Shown here: positions 24,801 to 37,508 of the stretch, one piece after another | How the letters are laid out: each line of letters begins with the position of its first letter | How positions within the stretch are numbered: position 1 is the stretch's first letter | NCBI GenBank assembly: GCA_032173965.1 | Contig: CM063287.1 | Span: forward strand, 5,771,859-5,835,858 | Reading direction: 5' to 3' | From: Sitta carolinensis | Lineage: Eukaryota; Chordata; Aves; Passeriformes; Sittidae | DNA length: 64,000 bases | Program-made: the position numbers and the translations under genes | Notes under the pieces: model-generated | Told to the model about the DNA's origin: nothing | Database searches by the model: none | Seen by the model: the letters and a program-made list of their open reading frames with translations, nothing else

Positions 24801-26590
24801 CTTATGTGAAATCTGTAGACAGGAAAATAAATCCTGACTGAGTTTAAACAGTTGATATTAAAACCATCTCCAGCTCGGCTTGTTTAAAGAAAACTCTCAG
24901 TTGCCCTCTAGTGTCACCCTGCTGCCATGCCAGGCAGCCCGCCCACCACAGCCAAGGTCACACAATTTAACCTGATTTCACGCCGGCAGATTTACTATTT
25001 GCTTAATATTTTGCACAAAAGGGTGGGAGAGGGGGGTGGGATGCTTTTTCCCCCTGAAAATTTCAGGGCTCGGGCCCAGGAAGCCCAGAGCTTGCATAAT
25101 GTTTGCAGCTGTAATTGAGGCACATGACACACAGGTTTTATGAGTGAGAATCTCTGAAATCACTGTGTGTTGCACTCCATAAAGTTCATTCATAACTAAA
25201 AATAGACTAATGTACAAACTGAATTAGCATTATACTGAAGCTAAGGAACACAGGGAGTTTGCAGAATTCCCTAATATGGAAAAGAAGCTGAGTTTTCAAA
25301 AGCAGCAGTTTATTTGTTTCTGAAATGGACAACATATGTTAAAGATTTAATATACAGAACCAGGTGTATATATAGCCTAGATCTTCATATGTGCCCATTT
25401 TCATTCTATATAAAGACTTTATACAGCCTGAAACTATAGATTTAATAATAGATTACTAAATTAAGTCTGCACAATCACTTCATAAAAAAAATAATTTCAA
25501 TTTAAAATACAGCTGAGGGGTTTGGACAATTTCCTGCATAATAGAGGCCCCTCCCTGAAATGTAAATAACACCGGTATTAAAACAAGTCAATCAGGCACA
25601 TCATGGAAAAAAAAAAGATACATGAAAACAAATGCATTTTCCAGTCTATTCTAAGTAAGGATACCAAAGCTCTATTTTATATGAAGCTGCTTTGATATAG
25701 TACTACTGCTTCAACTGGCTTTTTTTTTTTTTCCCCAAATGTCCTCCTCTTTTTCTTAGAGAAATCCAAGGCTGACTAAGTCTTAACATTTTGAAAACAG
25801 TAAATCATCAGGGTTTTGCAATAAGAATTATTCACTGCCTTCCTGTGTACTGTCAGCATTCTTAAAATACTGTTACTATAAAATTAAACAGTGTGCCCTT
25901 CAGAAACACATGACGTTGCCTGCTTTGTTTTTTTAACTGTAATTGTGCAATTTTAGAATTCTCTTCTTTCTCAATGCCTTCTCCCCAAACAAATACCTTT
26001 GATAGTTATAAGGTTACAAAAACAGTTTAGACTTTTTTATTAACTTACAGGCCATCTGTAATATTATTGACTGATTACACAGTAAAAATGACAAACATTT
26101 ATCTGGTGTATATCCTAAGTGAATTATAAGCCCTTCTTTACTTAATTTGACAAGACTGAAATATCACAAGAAGTACATATGACAATTCAGAAAATATAAT
26201 CAGGGAAAAGAGAAAATGAACATTTCAGAAGACAAATGATTTGATTTGCATAAGCAGATATTTGTAAGGCTCCACCTTCCCCTACTGCCTGACCGGCACT
26301 TTCCATTTCTCTTGCTCTCACTTTCATAGCACAGTAATTGCACTTTCCACTCCAAAGTGTTGCCCCAGTTGGTAAGAGGAGGTTTTTTTCAACAGCAGCC
26401 AGCAATGCTGTGGGACTCTGAAGAGCATCCAGGCAAGGAGGTGGCAGGACCTCTGCAGGTACACCCAGAGCCAGGGATTACAGCCATACGTGCTGCCGCA
26501 GAACCCCCACTTCGCAGAGGAAAATTGTCTCAGCTTCAACTTAAGCCAGAGCCCCAAAATACTGAAATTGCAACTAAAATAATAAAGGGG

Positions 26591-26631
26591 GAATAATAAA
26601 AAAAAATAAAATAATAATAAAATAATAAAAA
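26591..26631. repeat. AAT/AATA microsatellite
   Basis: AATAATAAAA and AATAAAATAATAAT units. It lies inside the longest open frame of the window (minus strand, 173 codons), whose Phe/Leu/Tyr-rich middle it creates. Confidence 0.9.
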
Positions 26632-28511
26632 CAAGTACAGCCCCAGCACCACCCAGCCATGCCAGGGATCGCCTGCTTCCAGACCCATCTCTCAGGGATA
26701 GAGCAGGACCCCTGGCAAGACACTGTCCCCTTTGTCTGCAGAATGGTCTCTTGGGCACCACCTTTCTATAGTTCTGCATAATACCTGATGTTGTGCTCTG
26801 TTGGCTGAGGCTGCTGAAAGACTGTGGTAACCCCAGAAAGCTCAAAAACTTCTTTTCCTTACTTCATGAAATACATGGCTAGAATTGTATCGGCTGATCC
26901 TGGTGAGTCCCCTCCTTCTGACAGCATCTGGAAGGCCTCTGACATTGTACAGGAATCCTCATCCTTATTTCCAAAAAAGAATTTCCTCCACTCCCTGATT
27001 CACTCACTCTTCCTTCTGATGGATTTAAGTTTTTCCTATAAGCCTCCCCATCAGCCAAGACCTGAAGCTACTCTGTTTAGGAAATGAGACAAAGTGACAT
27101 GGGTGGCCAAACCTACATATCTAATTTTAAACAGATAAAACCAACACCAAGACAAATCATCACCTGTTCTGGATTTCCAAGTATACTATTAAATAAGATG
27201 TGGGACTTCAGCTAAGGTGAACATGAAGATTCATTGTCCCAAGAGATAAATATTGACTGAAGAAAAGCAAAGGTCAAATTGGTCAATATTTATTCAAGAA
27301 ACTCTAAATCTTGATGCAGTGTAACACACTCTGAATGTCTTCATCAGCTATCTCTGAAGATCTTTTCATTATGACTAAATACTGCACAAGTATCTTCTCC
27401 CCTCCAAAATTAATATTTAAAAAAACCTCAGAAACTCAAACACACCTACTGCAAACAGGAAGCTTTTTGTGCCAATGGTCTCAGCAAAAGGACGTGTTGA
27501 TTTGTAAATGCTATCTGCCCAGTCTGCATGCCAGAACTCAGTAGCCCTGAACTCTGAAGATATGAACAACAAAAATTTTCTGACTCATCGCATGGCAATA
27601 TTTCAGACTACCATGAACACAATTTCTTCCTTGGTAAGGACTAATGCAGTCCACTCTTCCCCTCTCTCAAGTATCTCTAAATTAAGACTGAAATTTTACC
27701 TCTGGCTTCTCCTTCACATAAAGATTTACCCTGGTACAATGCTAAACAAGCGTTTTGGGGGAGTTATAAGCCTATTATTCACTGTGGCAAGTGTATTAGT
27801 CCTATAATTTACCTAAGGTTTCAAGCTTACTGCCTGCTTTCTGAAGGTTTTTTACCATGTTATTTTTGTCTGAAGCCACAGTGCTATGGACTCTTTCCTA
27901 CACAACAGCAAAGATGAAAGCAAAAATTCCAGAAAACTTGTAGCAGGTGATTGTTCTGAAGATGCATTGAAGGAAGACACTTGCATCCTTTGGATTTTCA
28001 ATGAGGTTATTCCCAGAATTCCCCTTAGCACCTTCACACAGCCACTCAGTCACTGGGAACGTTTTAAGGCTCCTACTCCAATGTTCATTCAAACAGTCCA
28101 GCATAGCTGGTGAACTCTTATTTGTAACCTTTTGTCTTCATTAAACAGTCGAACATAGCGGATTTGTTGCAATCACCATGGAGATCTGTTGGTTTCAAAT
28201 TAGGCACAAACTGTTTGTTTCCTTTGCTATTTTTATTGTACGTTGAGCCTATTATGCTCATCCCACCCTGCCCTTTCCTTATCTTACTGGCAAGAAGGAA
28301 AAACTGGCTTCACTGGGAAGTCAAATCCTAGACACAGCTGCTCCTGAACTCCGTGGAGGATGGCAACGGTCTCCCCTTCTCAACTGCCTTTCCTCACTGC
28401 TGCCAACCAGTGAGTCTGCACAAGGTCAGACTCTACTGAAGAGAGGACACAGAAGGACCAAATGAAGTAAAGGCCTGCTAACTGGAAGTAAAATGTGAGC
28501 CTTGCTTTGTG

Positions 28512-28546
28512 CAGTTTCATAGTTAGGCCTACTGAGGTTGGAAGAA
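28512..28546. mobile_element. Possible CR1 3'-end remnant
   Basis: The sequence CACTGAGGTTGGAAGA-like (here CTACTGAGGTTGGAAGAA), preceded by TTTCATAG, resembles the conserved 3' tail of avian CR1 elements. Only about 30 bp match, so chance similarity is possible. Confidence 0.3.
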
Positions 28547-29989
28547 TTCATTTACTCACTGCAAAAGGGAATAATAATAATAAGCAGGGCTCAGTCTCAC
28601 ACGTTCAATGACATGAATGAACCACCAAGGGCTGGCATGGGAGAAATAGACCTGGTGTGGCAAAAGGAACCAGGATGGGGATGGGACCACGTGGCAAGGA
28701 AGGCAAAGGTGAGGAACTGAAGAACAGGAGGACCGAAGCAATAGGTACCGGGGAGCCGCACTTCTGGACTGCTTGGATTACATACAGAAAGCTGTTAAAT
28801 GCAGCACTCCCAAGGCAGATGCAAGCGCCACCAAGAGACACCTGGGCAATTGCAGCCAGATGCTGTGGAGCACCCTCTCACCATGGAAAGGCTGTCGAAC
28901 ACCACTGAAAAGCATGAAGGAGTTGTTAATTGACTCCCAAGCGAAGTCTCTAACAGAAATTCCTTTGGAGGCGCAAAGAAAGACACAAGGCCCGATAGTG
29001 CTGAATGTAGGTTTCCCACAGCCCAAGTCAATGGGCTCCCTGTGCCAAAAAATGCAGCAGGCTGGGATCTGACAGTCCCAAAGCTGCGTAAGCCAAATGC
29101 AAGCCTTTTCCCACAGTTCTGTGACAGGTACGTTGCTGTCTTTAAAACAGCATCAAGTCTCCGCTAAAACATTTCTCTGCTTCTGGAATCATATGTAATC
29201 CATAATAAGGAACTTAAGTTTAAATTCAAAGGCCAATTAAAAAAATAAAATCAATGAAAGGCTTTTATGAAAGAGAAGATTGATCTGCAGCTTATAACTT
29301 CCAGTAATGCAATATTTTAGAACTTTAATAAATAATGCTTTTATCTTGATTGCAAAATAATACCCTGCCATGAAAACACAGAGCAGAGGTAGGAAACAGT
29401 TCAGCAAGAATTAAAATGTCACACTTTGCACAGAACGGAGCATTACAATTATTGGTGAAACACATTTTTCAAACTTGTTAACACAAAATTAACAATTACA
29501 TACATCACTTAATTCTATAAGTGCATATCTCTCAAAGTACCCATTAGCCAGCCATGCTTAGTTCAGTTTTAATATACATGCAGGCTTTGCAGCACAGAGG
29601 GGATGTAACTGTGCAAGCGCTGGCACAGTAAACCCTGAAATGGCAAGTGCTATTAAACTGAGATGCAATCACATTGAAAGGGAAACATTAACAAACAGCA
29701 GACAATTGAGAAGAAAATACAGGGCGCTTGTGTTCTAATACATGTGCCTCAAAACCTTATGTAACTATTCATTGTCTAGTTCATCTGGCCAGGGGCCCCG
29801 TTTGCTCTATGCTATGCTATACTAATTTTATAATAATAAACTGTTATACAAGCTTTATGCAGTCATGCATATGAAGAGGTTGTGGAAGACATTACATTTG
29901 ATTATGTTTCTAGCAAAGACACCATCTTGAATTTAAACATAGCCTGGTAGAAGTTTAAGATTTAAAATACCCGAAAACCCTAGCCTAAA

Positions 29990-30035
29990 CATAAAAAACC
30001 CAAACAACAACAACAACCAAAAAGAAAATAAAAGA
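29990..30035. repeat. CAA-rich simple repeat
   Basis: Contains CAAACAACAACAACAACC followed by A-rich sequence. Similar CAA and A-rich tracts occur at 37461-37508, 47632-47702 and 59899-59938. Confidence 0.85.
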
Positions 30036-30170
30036 CCAATTAAAGAAAAAGGAAACAAATGTATACAAACAAATAATTTTAAAACCCCAAAGAGACAAAA
30101 AAAATCCTTTCTAAAAGGTTCCTTTCCTCCCTATCACCTCTACATTATGCATGACAGATGAATACCATTC

Positions 30171-30211
30171 ATTCTTTCATTGTATTATATCCCATAATAC
30201 AATGCAAGAAT
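30171..30211. other. Near-perfect 18-bp inverted repeat with 5-nt loop
   Basis: The arm ATTCTTTCATTGTATTAT (30171-30188) faces ATAATACAATGCAAGAAT (30194-30211) across the loop ATCCC. Seventeen of 18 positions pair; the only mismatch is the T/C at 30177 and 30205. It is too short for a standard pre-miRNA. It could be a tiny MITE remnant or an RNA hairpin in the intron. Confidence 0.85.
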
Positions 30212-31056
30212 CTGCATGTTTCTGGACCATGCTCACGGGAAGACATTCGGTGATTTTTGGAAATGCACGGGTTTTTTAAAATATACTTTCTTTTTGTAAA
30301 AACAAAGCAATACGGTTTACAAAGCCAAAAGGAATGCATGAAATAGCTGGGGTTTAAAAACCATGTTATTTTTTGTTTTAGCATGAACCAACATGAACCA
30401 CTGAGATGCCTTAGTTAAGATTTAGCTGTACCACAAAACATTCATAGGATAGCAGTTGGAAAACTTGGGGATGAAAGACACGGGGCACAAAAACATATAC
30501 ACTACAAATGAGATCCAATCCAGGAAAGTAATTTCATTTTCCACATTTGTCTGTGGAATTGTCTGAGAATTTTCTGCTCAACATTATTTCCAGGTTTATC
30601 ACAGCAGTTCAAAACTGGCTATATTTAGTCACTGACCAGTGCCAGAAAGCACTACCAGACTACAGGATCATGGCATATTTTAAGTTCGATATCTCATCAA
30701 CCATCAAGGCCAGAAATAAAATGCCTGCTATAATCAAAAAGAGTAAAAGCCTCAGAGTTCCAAGATACATGAGGGATTTTTTCAGCTAAGTCATGAGATA
30801 TCCCGACTCAAAAATCACATTCTGATTACCATTGTGTGACTGATACTTCCCGACCATCCTCTACATACTTTGATTCCAACATTTTAACATCTAATCTAAA
30901 AAAATCCCATTAAAGCTAGTGAAGCAATGTTTTATGAGGGGCCCTTGAGGCGCTTTCACATGCAAATACCACCACCACCAGATACCAAAAGCAAAGTCGG
31001 CACTCAAGTGGCACTGAAGCCAATGGGTATAAGAGCAAATCCCAGAAAGTTTTAAT

Positions 31057-31145
31057 GCCAGATTCTGATCTAAATCACAGCACTGTCAATTCAAAGTAAT
31101 TGACTCCTGTGGATTTATATGAGTGGAAAGGAGATCCTAATCTTG
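31057..31145. mobile_element. Palindromic MITE-like element, family B
   Basis: The left end CCAGATTCTGATCTAAATCA is answered by GGAGATCCTAATCTT at the right end, reading as its degraded inverse complement. The middle has a GTGGATTTATATGAGTG segment like the inner arm of the family. It is an old, diverged copy. Confidence 0.55.
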
Positions 31146-31594
31146 TTCTTAACCTTTACCTTTGAAGTAGAGATGATCATAAATCAGGTTCTCCTATCCA
31201 GCAGGAAAATGTCAAAATTTCATAAATTTCTTCAAATCGGGCAGGCAGTCAAAAATGTTCTGAGCAACACTAACAGGCTTTTAAATTTTAATGTATCTAA
31301 CAAAAACAACTGGAAATACTTACACAGATTAAAACTCTCCTCTCAAATGGTTTTGACAAGACAGTGTATCCCAGTGAATGTGGGCTCAAAGCCCTGTGCT
31401 GCTGCAATAGTACAACCACTGGGGAGACTGTGGAACAGCAAGAAAACATGTCCAGAGAAAGGGATGGGTACAGGACATGCATACAGGACACACTAGCACC
31501 AGCTGTGACAGCACTGGCCCTGAGAGTATGTTAACCCATGATAAAACATAATCCTTCCAATCACAGACCAAGCATTTAATTTCAATCTTTCTGA

Positions 31595-31626
31595 TAAAAA
31601 AAAAAAAAAAGAAAAAAAAGGGGAAA
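31595..31626. repeat. A-rich tract
   Basis: Fifteen A, a G, eight A, then GGGG. Confidence 0.9.
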
Positions 31627-34600
31627 TAAAAACCAAAATCCTAACAGACAGATAGTGGCTGTGGGCTGTTACTGTGGAAGAGATTTCCATTTTATTTAAA
31701 TGGCATCTTCAAGTGCTAAAAAAAGGCATGAAGGACTTAGTAGAATGAGAAGGCTTTGTGTGACGTAAAAGTTATGCCAGAGTTAAAATGCAGCAAGAAG
31801 TGGGAACCAGGGGCAATGCAAGCGAAGGGGTGGAGCCAAGCCCTACCAAGGGGTCTGCCTGGAGCTTAAAACCATGGCCAAATGCTCCTACCAAAGGAAG
31901 CAGAAACCTCACCATTCTCTATCTGCAGGAATGCAAGACACGGTAGCAAAACTCTATTCAGCCACTAAGTCTGCTGACTTCCGGTAATCTATTTAGCCAT
32001 TGTTATCTTGCTTTGGTCTGCGCTTATGAAACTGCCAAAGTCCAGCCAACTGCAGCCTCCTGCAGCTGCTTCTGGCTGTATGATCCACCTCACCTCTGCC
32101 TTTGACTGATATGCCAATTAGAGCTGGTATTTGCTCCTTTGGGACTGTCTGATTTTCATGGATCTGCATGCTTAGACCCAGTCAGGCCAGCCCTGATGCC
32201 TTCTCCAGCTCACCTGAAATGGGAGCTGATGTTACTGCTCATTCATCTTGGCTTCCTTTGCTCTCCCGAATATTTCTGATGGTTGCTAGGCAACTATTGT
32301 TGAATACATGTATGAGGCATTAATTGTATGAGCACTTTAAAAGAGGAAAATTCTTTAAAACTGAGGACATTGCCATACCAAAAATAGGATATTTCTTTTA
32401 TGAAGGGCAACACTCGTGGCTGAGAATGTTGAAGGCTGAAGTATGTCAGAGGCCAGATGAGTCACTCAGATTACTCACATGCAGCACAGCACAAAAGCAG
32501 CATCTTAGCAGACCTGACTTTGTAATAAAGTTTTATTTTAAATTAAGTGCTTCAGATACAGTTTAATCTTCTGACTGCTGTCATTGAGATATCAGTTTGC
32601 ATTTTCATGAAATTAATTGTGTTGGTTCCAGCTGCTGCTACAGTGTTAGAATGCACGGAGTGTATCAATTCAGTACCTTCTAAACCAAACATGGCACCAG
32701 CAAATACTCCTCTTTGCTACACTTCAAAGAGATACTCTAGTCTCACTGCTGATCCTAAGTGCTCTGTGCTTCTTACCCATAAATGTGGACTTCATTTTAT
32801 AGGGTCTTCTTTTCCAAAATACATTCCAATGTCATGATCAAGCTCTAAAGACAGTAAACACAGACTTCCATAAATTGACTTAAACTTCTAAACTAAGTAA
32901 CTGCAAGGATTTGCAGCTAGGTAATTTTTAGGAGGGGGTTGTTTTATAAAAATCCCATCTCCACCATAACTAAACATTCACAATGTACACGTATTCATCT
33001 TAATTACAGGCTGCCTTTCAAAACAGCCAGCACTGAAAACCCCCTGAAGAATCATCGTTTTTTGGCAAATGAGTACAACGATTATGGTTCATTGCAAAAT
33101 TGGGATGCTATAAAAGAGTGAGGGCAACTACACCGCTAATTTTAGACATGGTATTCTGAGCTAAAAGCTGCTGAAGACCCTAGGAACAAGCTTTTTCATT
33201 TTTCAAACGTGTGCTCTACCTCTGTGGAAGTTCGCAATGGGACACCAGACTCAGCAAAGTTCAGCTGAGGTTTGTAAGACTTGAAGGTGAAGGGACTTAT
33301 TTAATCAGGGAAGTGAGAAGTAGAATCATCAACACCTACTTAAAGTAAACATGCCTCCCCACAGCAAGCAGCTGTTTTTCACCGGGAGTTCAACTTCCAC
33401 TACAGTTGCAAATCCAGAGTGAAACACAGGAGGGTGATGACAAGAGCTGGAAGATCGCACCGTACCTCTCTGTTTAAGCAGCAGCAGTGTCTGTGAATAT
33501 CACTTACATTAGCAGGATGATCACCATTAATGTTTTCATGTATTCTCTTACCCTTTCTGTGACCTGCAACTGCTGACTTCAAATAAATTCATTCTCTTCT
33601 ACTATTCACTTGTTTCTAACATCTTTTTAATTAACATCTCTTCAAAGTTACAAAGTTCAGGTGGTCAGAGATGTCTGTGAGAGACCCATCGGGGAAGACT
33701 CATGAAGTAGATACTGTAAGTCTACAGAGGATCTTGCAGCATATCGCAACACATTTAAATGACATGCTACTGAGTTACGTTTTCCATTCTTCACCTGAGG
33801 AGACAACCCTTGACAGAAATTACTAAGAGTGGCCTAAAATGGACCTACAATTGTCCCTGAGCTGATCTCCTGAAGAGAGAACAGGTCAGGGATTGATCAG
33901 ACCTCAGGGACCAGAGCAGAGGAGAACATTGCCCAGTCAGTGCTCTGAGGCAGGCAACTGCTCATGGTGGATGGGGACAGGTCAGGAGAACAAAGAGAAC
34001 AGGCTATCAACAGCCACCAGCATGGATCAGTGAAGACACTGCTGTTTAGCTCCTAACATACCATATTTCCTCCATAATCCTGTTCCTCATCTCCTGTTCA
34101 TAAAACAGACACAAAGCTTTGCCTTGTCTAAGAGTGCAAGCAAATTTTTTGAAGGTTTGTTTTACTGTATAATGGACACAAGATCCAGCAGTCTAGCCTT
34201 TACTGGCTTAGATGCTGTAAATTACATACATTAATAAAGTTGCAATTTTTAAAGCCAGAAGGAATTAAGAGAATATTAGTGCCTTGTTTACCTTCTGCAG
34301 ATAATTTCTATACAGCTGAGTGACTACTAGACAAAGACAGTATCTCTTCTTTGAGTAAGGGTCCTGTCTTTTGCAAAGCAGTCTTGATTTAAAGGCTTAG
34401 AGTAATAAGGAATCTAGGCTACTCCTAGCTAAGTTGTTACCATGGTTAATTACACCTCACTGGTATGTAATGGTGCCTTATTTTCAGCATTAATTTATCT
34501 GCTTATACTTTGAAGCATGGGGTCTTGCTATGTGTCTGTTTGCCAAAGTACAGAGACCTCTACTGCCACAGGTCTCCTCTTTATGGAAGTACTAACAGAC

Positions 34601-37407
34601 TGACTGGGCCCCTTAGTCCTCTGTGCACTGACTGGAGTGACATGCTTTAGTCTTTCACTTAGAAGCAAGTTTTCTGTCCCATGAACAGCCTTCCTTAACC
34701 CTGTCCAGTATTTGAATATGCAAAAGACAGGCAACAGAATCAGGTACAAAGGTAAAAGTGGGTGAAAAACCTCTCCAATAAAACTCTTCCTGCTCTTCCA
34801 TGCTGCTCTACAAACCCAGAATAATGCATTTGAATATTAGTAGTGCAGTTATTCCATAAAATTGTACCGCCCTTTTTGCAGCAAGCCACCATAATTTGAC
34901 TGACTAACCAAAAATTTTAGCTCTTAGGGAGATGATAATGATTTCCTCTAGCATTAGAGGCAGGACTAGTAACACCTCTCTATTTCTTCTCTCTATTTTC
35001 CCTGCTTATTAATCCAAGAAGCAGGTCTGCTCTCTTACTACAGTCAATTGGTTATCTATCATTACCCCCAAGTAATTTATGCCATTAAGACCACCACAAG
35101 AGCCCTAAAAAAGCACATGGAAATGCTGCCAGACCACAAAAAGACCAAGATACCCCTGTATCTAATACTGAGGCCCAAACTTCAGCTGAAATGCAAACTA
35201 TCACTGCTTCACTCACCTTTGGCCCATCATGGACAATATATCAAGTAAAAAAAAATCACTAAAAAGTCATAATTGCCAAAGATAAACCTACACAAAAAAT
35301 CTACACTACTTCTTTTATTAAAATTTGCCTTCATTTTCAGGACTTATGCATAAAAAACGAGGTCCTAGGAAGAAACTATCAAACATCCACTGGCAAAGGA
35401 CACATGCAAAAAGGGACTGCTGAGGTCTCTTAAGCTATTTGTATAAATGATAAACTAATTGCCCATGATCTGTTTGATCAGGTTTACAAAGATGCTGACA
35501 GGTAATGAGAACTTAAACAGCACTATTGTCAATAGAGAAAAAAAGCCCTGCTTGGAATCCCCCTCAATGCCCTCACTTGATTTCAGAGAGAGAAAACTAT
35601 AGCAAGAATTTTAATGACCTATTTTGCCTCTTTTGCCATTTGAATTAAAAGCAAATTCACAAAATCCCAGCCACGTGGAATTTAAATTCTGCAGAAGTCT
35701 CACCCACCAGCAATTACTACTGCAGTGTCTAAAATTTTTAAAGAAAACAAACCAAAACCTGAACAAAACATTATTTTTCAATTAATTTTCTTACTCTGAT
35801 TTCTCTCCACATTGCATCATCTCCCAATTACTGTGATTTTGCTGAGTGTGCCAGTTTCTTAAATACACAGCTATAAAATGTATGGACTAATTGTTGAGCA
35901 GAACTGAAGAGCTATTAAAACTGCAGTAGTACAGCACTTCCAATGGTAGTCTATTATTTCTACATGATTGGTTTTGTACAGTCCAACTCATGCAGTGAAA
36001 CTCTTAGATAAATTAACTCCTTCGTTTTGACATAAACATCAAAGAGAGAATTAAAGGAGAGCGAACATTATTTTCTGCTGCTATTTTAGACATACTGTTC
36101 ATAACATCCATGAATATTCCTGGAAAGTTACAAATTATTTAAATTGAGCAACCAATTTGCTGTTTTATCAAGTCTGTAATACACAAAGTTTGGCTTCAAA
36201 ATTATCTCATTTTCCCATTTCATGTTTGCCTGTCATCTACATGGTAGAGCATGTTTACAGAACTTTGTAACTATAATATACAATTCAGTCATTTCTAAAC
36301 AGCCCTGTAAGAGTAAGTCTGAAATGTACACATTTTAAAGATTACTTAGTGAACACCAAACCTTCTTCCAGCTGTTTTAAATTTTGAATTTCCCAATAAA
36401 TGAATAACATACTAAAAAAGCAAACAAGATCTGACATTATTTAGTCTAAGTTTCTAAAATGGCATAACATCTGTAGCTAAAAACAATTCTGAATAACTAT
36501 ATTTAACTAGAGCAGTATTCTATTATTCATAGCTCATTTTCCTCACAGACTAGCGAACTTAATGTGGTGTTCAAGCATTTCAAACATTTCTTTTAATTGT
36601 TTAGTCCTTCCAAGAGCCAAACTGCTACAAAAAGGGGGAAAATGTTCACTCATATCTTTTATATATATTCATGTGACCAACCCATGATCTCAGTTAAGTG
36701 CCACAACTGTTCATTAACACACATCACAGCCCCCCAGTCAGCACTGTGAGCTTTGAAATCATGCCAGAAGCAGGGCTCAACAAATGGCACTTTGACCTTT
36801 TCACTACTAACTTCAATCTTTATTAAAATCTCTCAGACGTCAGCTCTGTCTCTCTTTTTTACCATCTTTTACGGCCTCCTGAAATACCTAATATTCATTC
36901 ATTAAACGGAAAAGTTTTTACATTCTTACATAATGATAGATTCCCCTTTCACATGCAATCGGCTTGTGAAATGCCTCTGATTGAAAAAGAGAACGAACCC
37001 CCCCCCTTCCCCCTGCCAAACAACTCTCAATTCAGCTTGCTCATTCACTTCCAGCAAAATCAAGCATGCTGCCTAATATTAAAAAATCTCATGGCATCCA
37101 GGCAAGTTTAGCTCTGTTTTATGTTTGCCTTATTAAATTTCACCTTAGCAACACACTAAATCCGCACCCTGCTCTTTGCTTGCTTTTCCAGTTTCATGTT
37201 TGCATCTTCACTTCTTTGGTCCAAGCATTTATGGGGGGACAGAAACTGATTTTTTTTTTGTCCAGCAGCGTTTCTGTTTCTTACAATAGAGTCACCAAAA
37301 CCAGCAACCCCATGGAGAAAAATGCAACTAGAGACAAATAAAGGCTTTGATAACTTTTATGATGCTCAAGCATAGATTGGTGGGGGAAGAGAGAGAAATC
37401 ATGATTT

Positions 37408-37508
37408 AAAAAAAAAAAAAAAAAATTTGCTTACCAGTAAGTAAATAATTACACATTAAGAACAAAAACAATCAAACAAAAAAAGCCCCAAAACAAACAA
37501 AAACCCAC
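37408..37508. repeat. Poly-A run and A/C-rich simple sequence
   Basis: About 18 A at 37408-37425, then a CAAA/AACAA-rich stretch at 37461-37508. Confidence 0.88.

Noticed and set aside
26324..26845. Longest open frame in the window (173 codons, minus strand) with a hydrophobic stretch
   Set aside because: The hydrophobic part comes from the AAT/AATA microsatellite at 26591-26631. There is no recognisable domain or coding context, and it lies inside an ARID5B intron. It may be part of an unidentified repeat, but I cannot show that.
28605..29072. Possible exon or retroelement in a GC-richer block
   Set aside because: Open frames overlap on both strands and none matches a known domain; no splice-bounded reading frame fits ARID5B.
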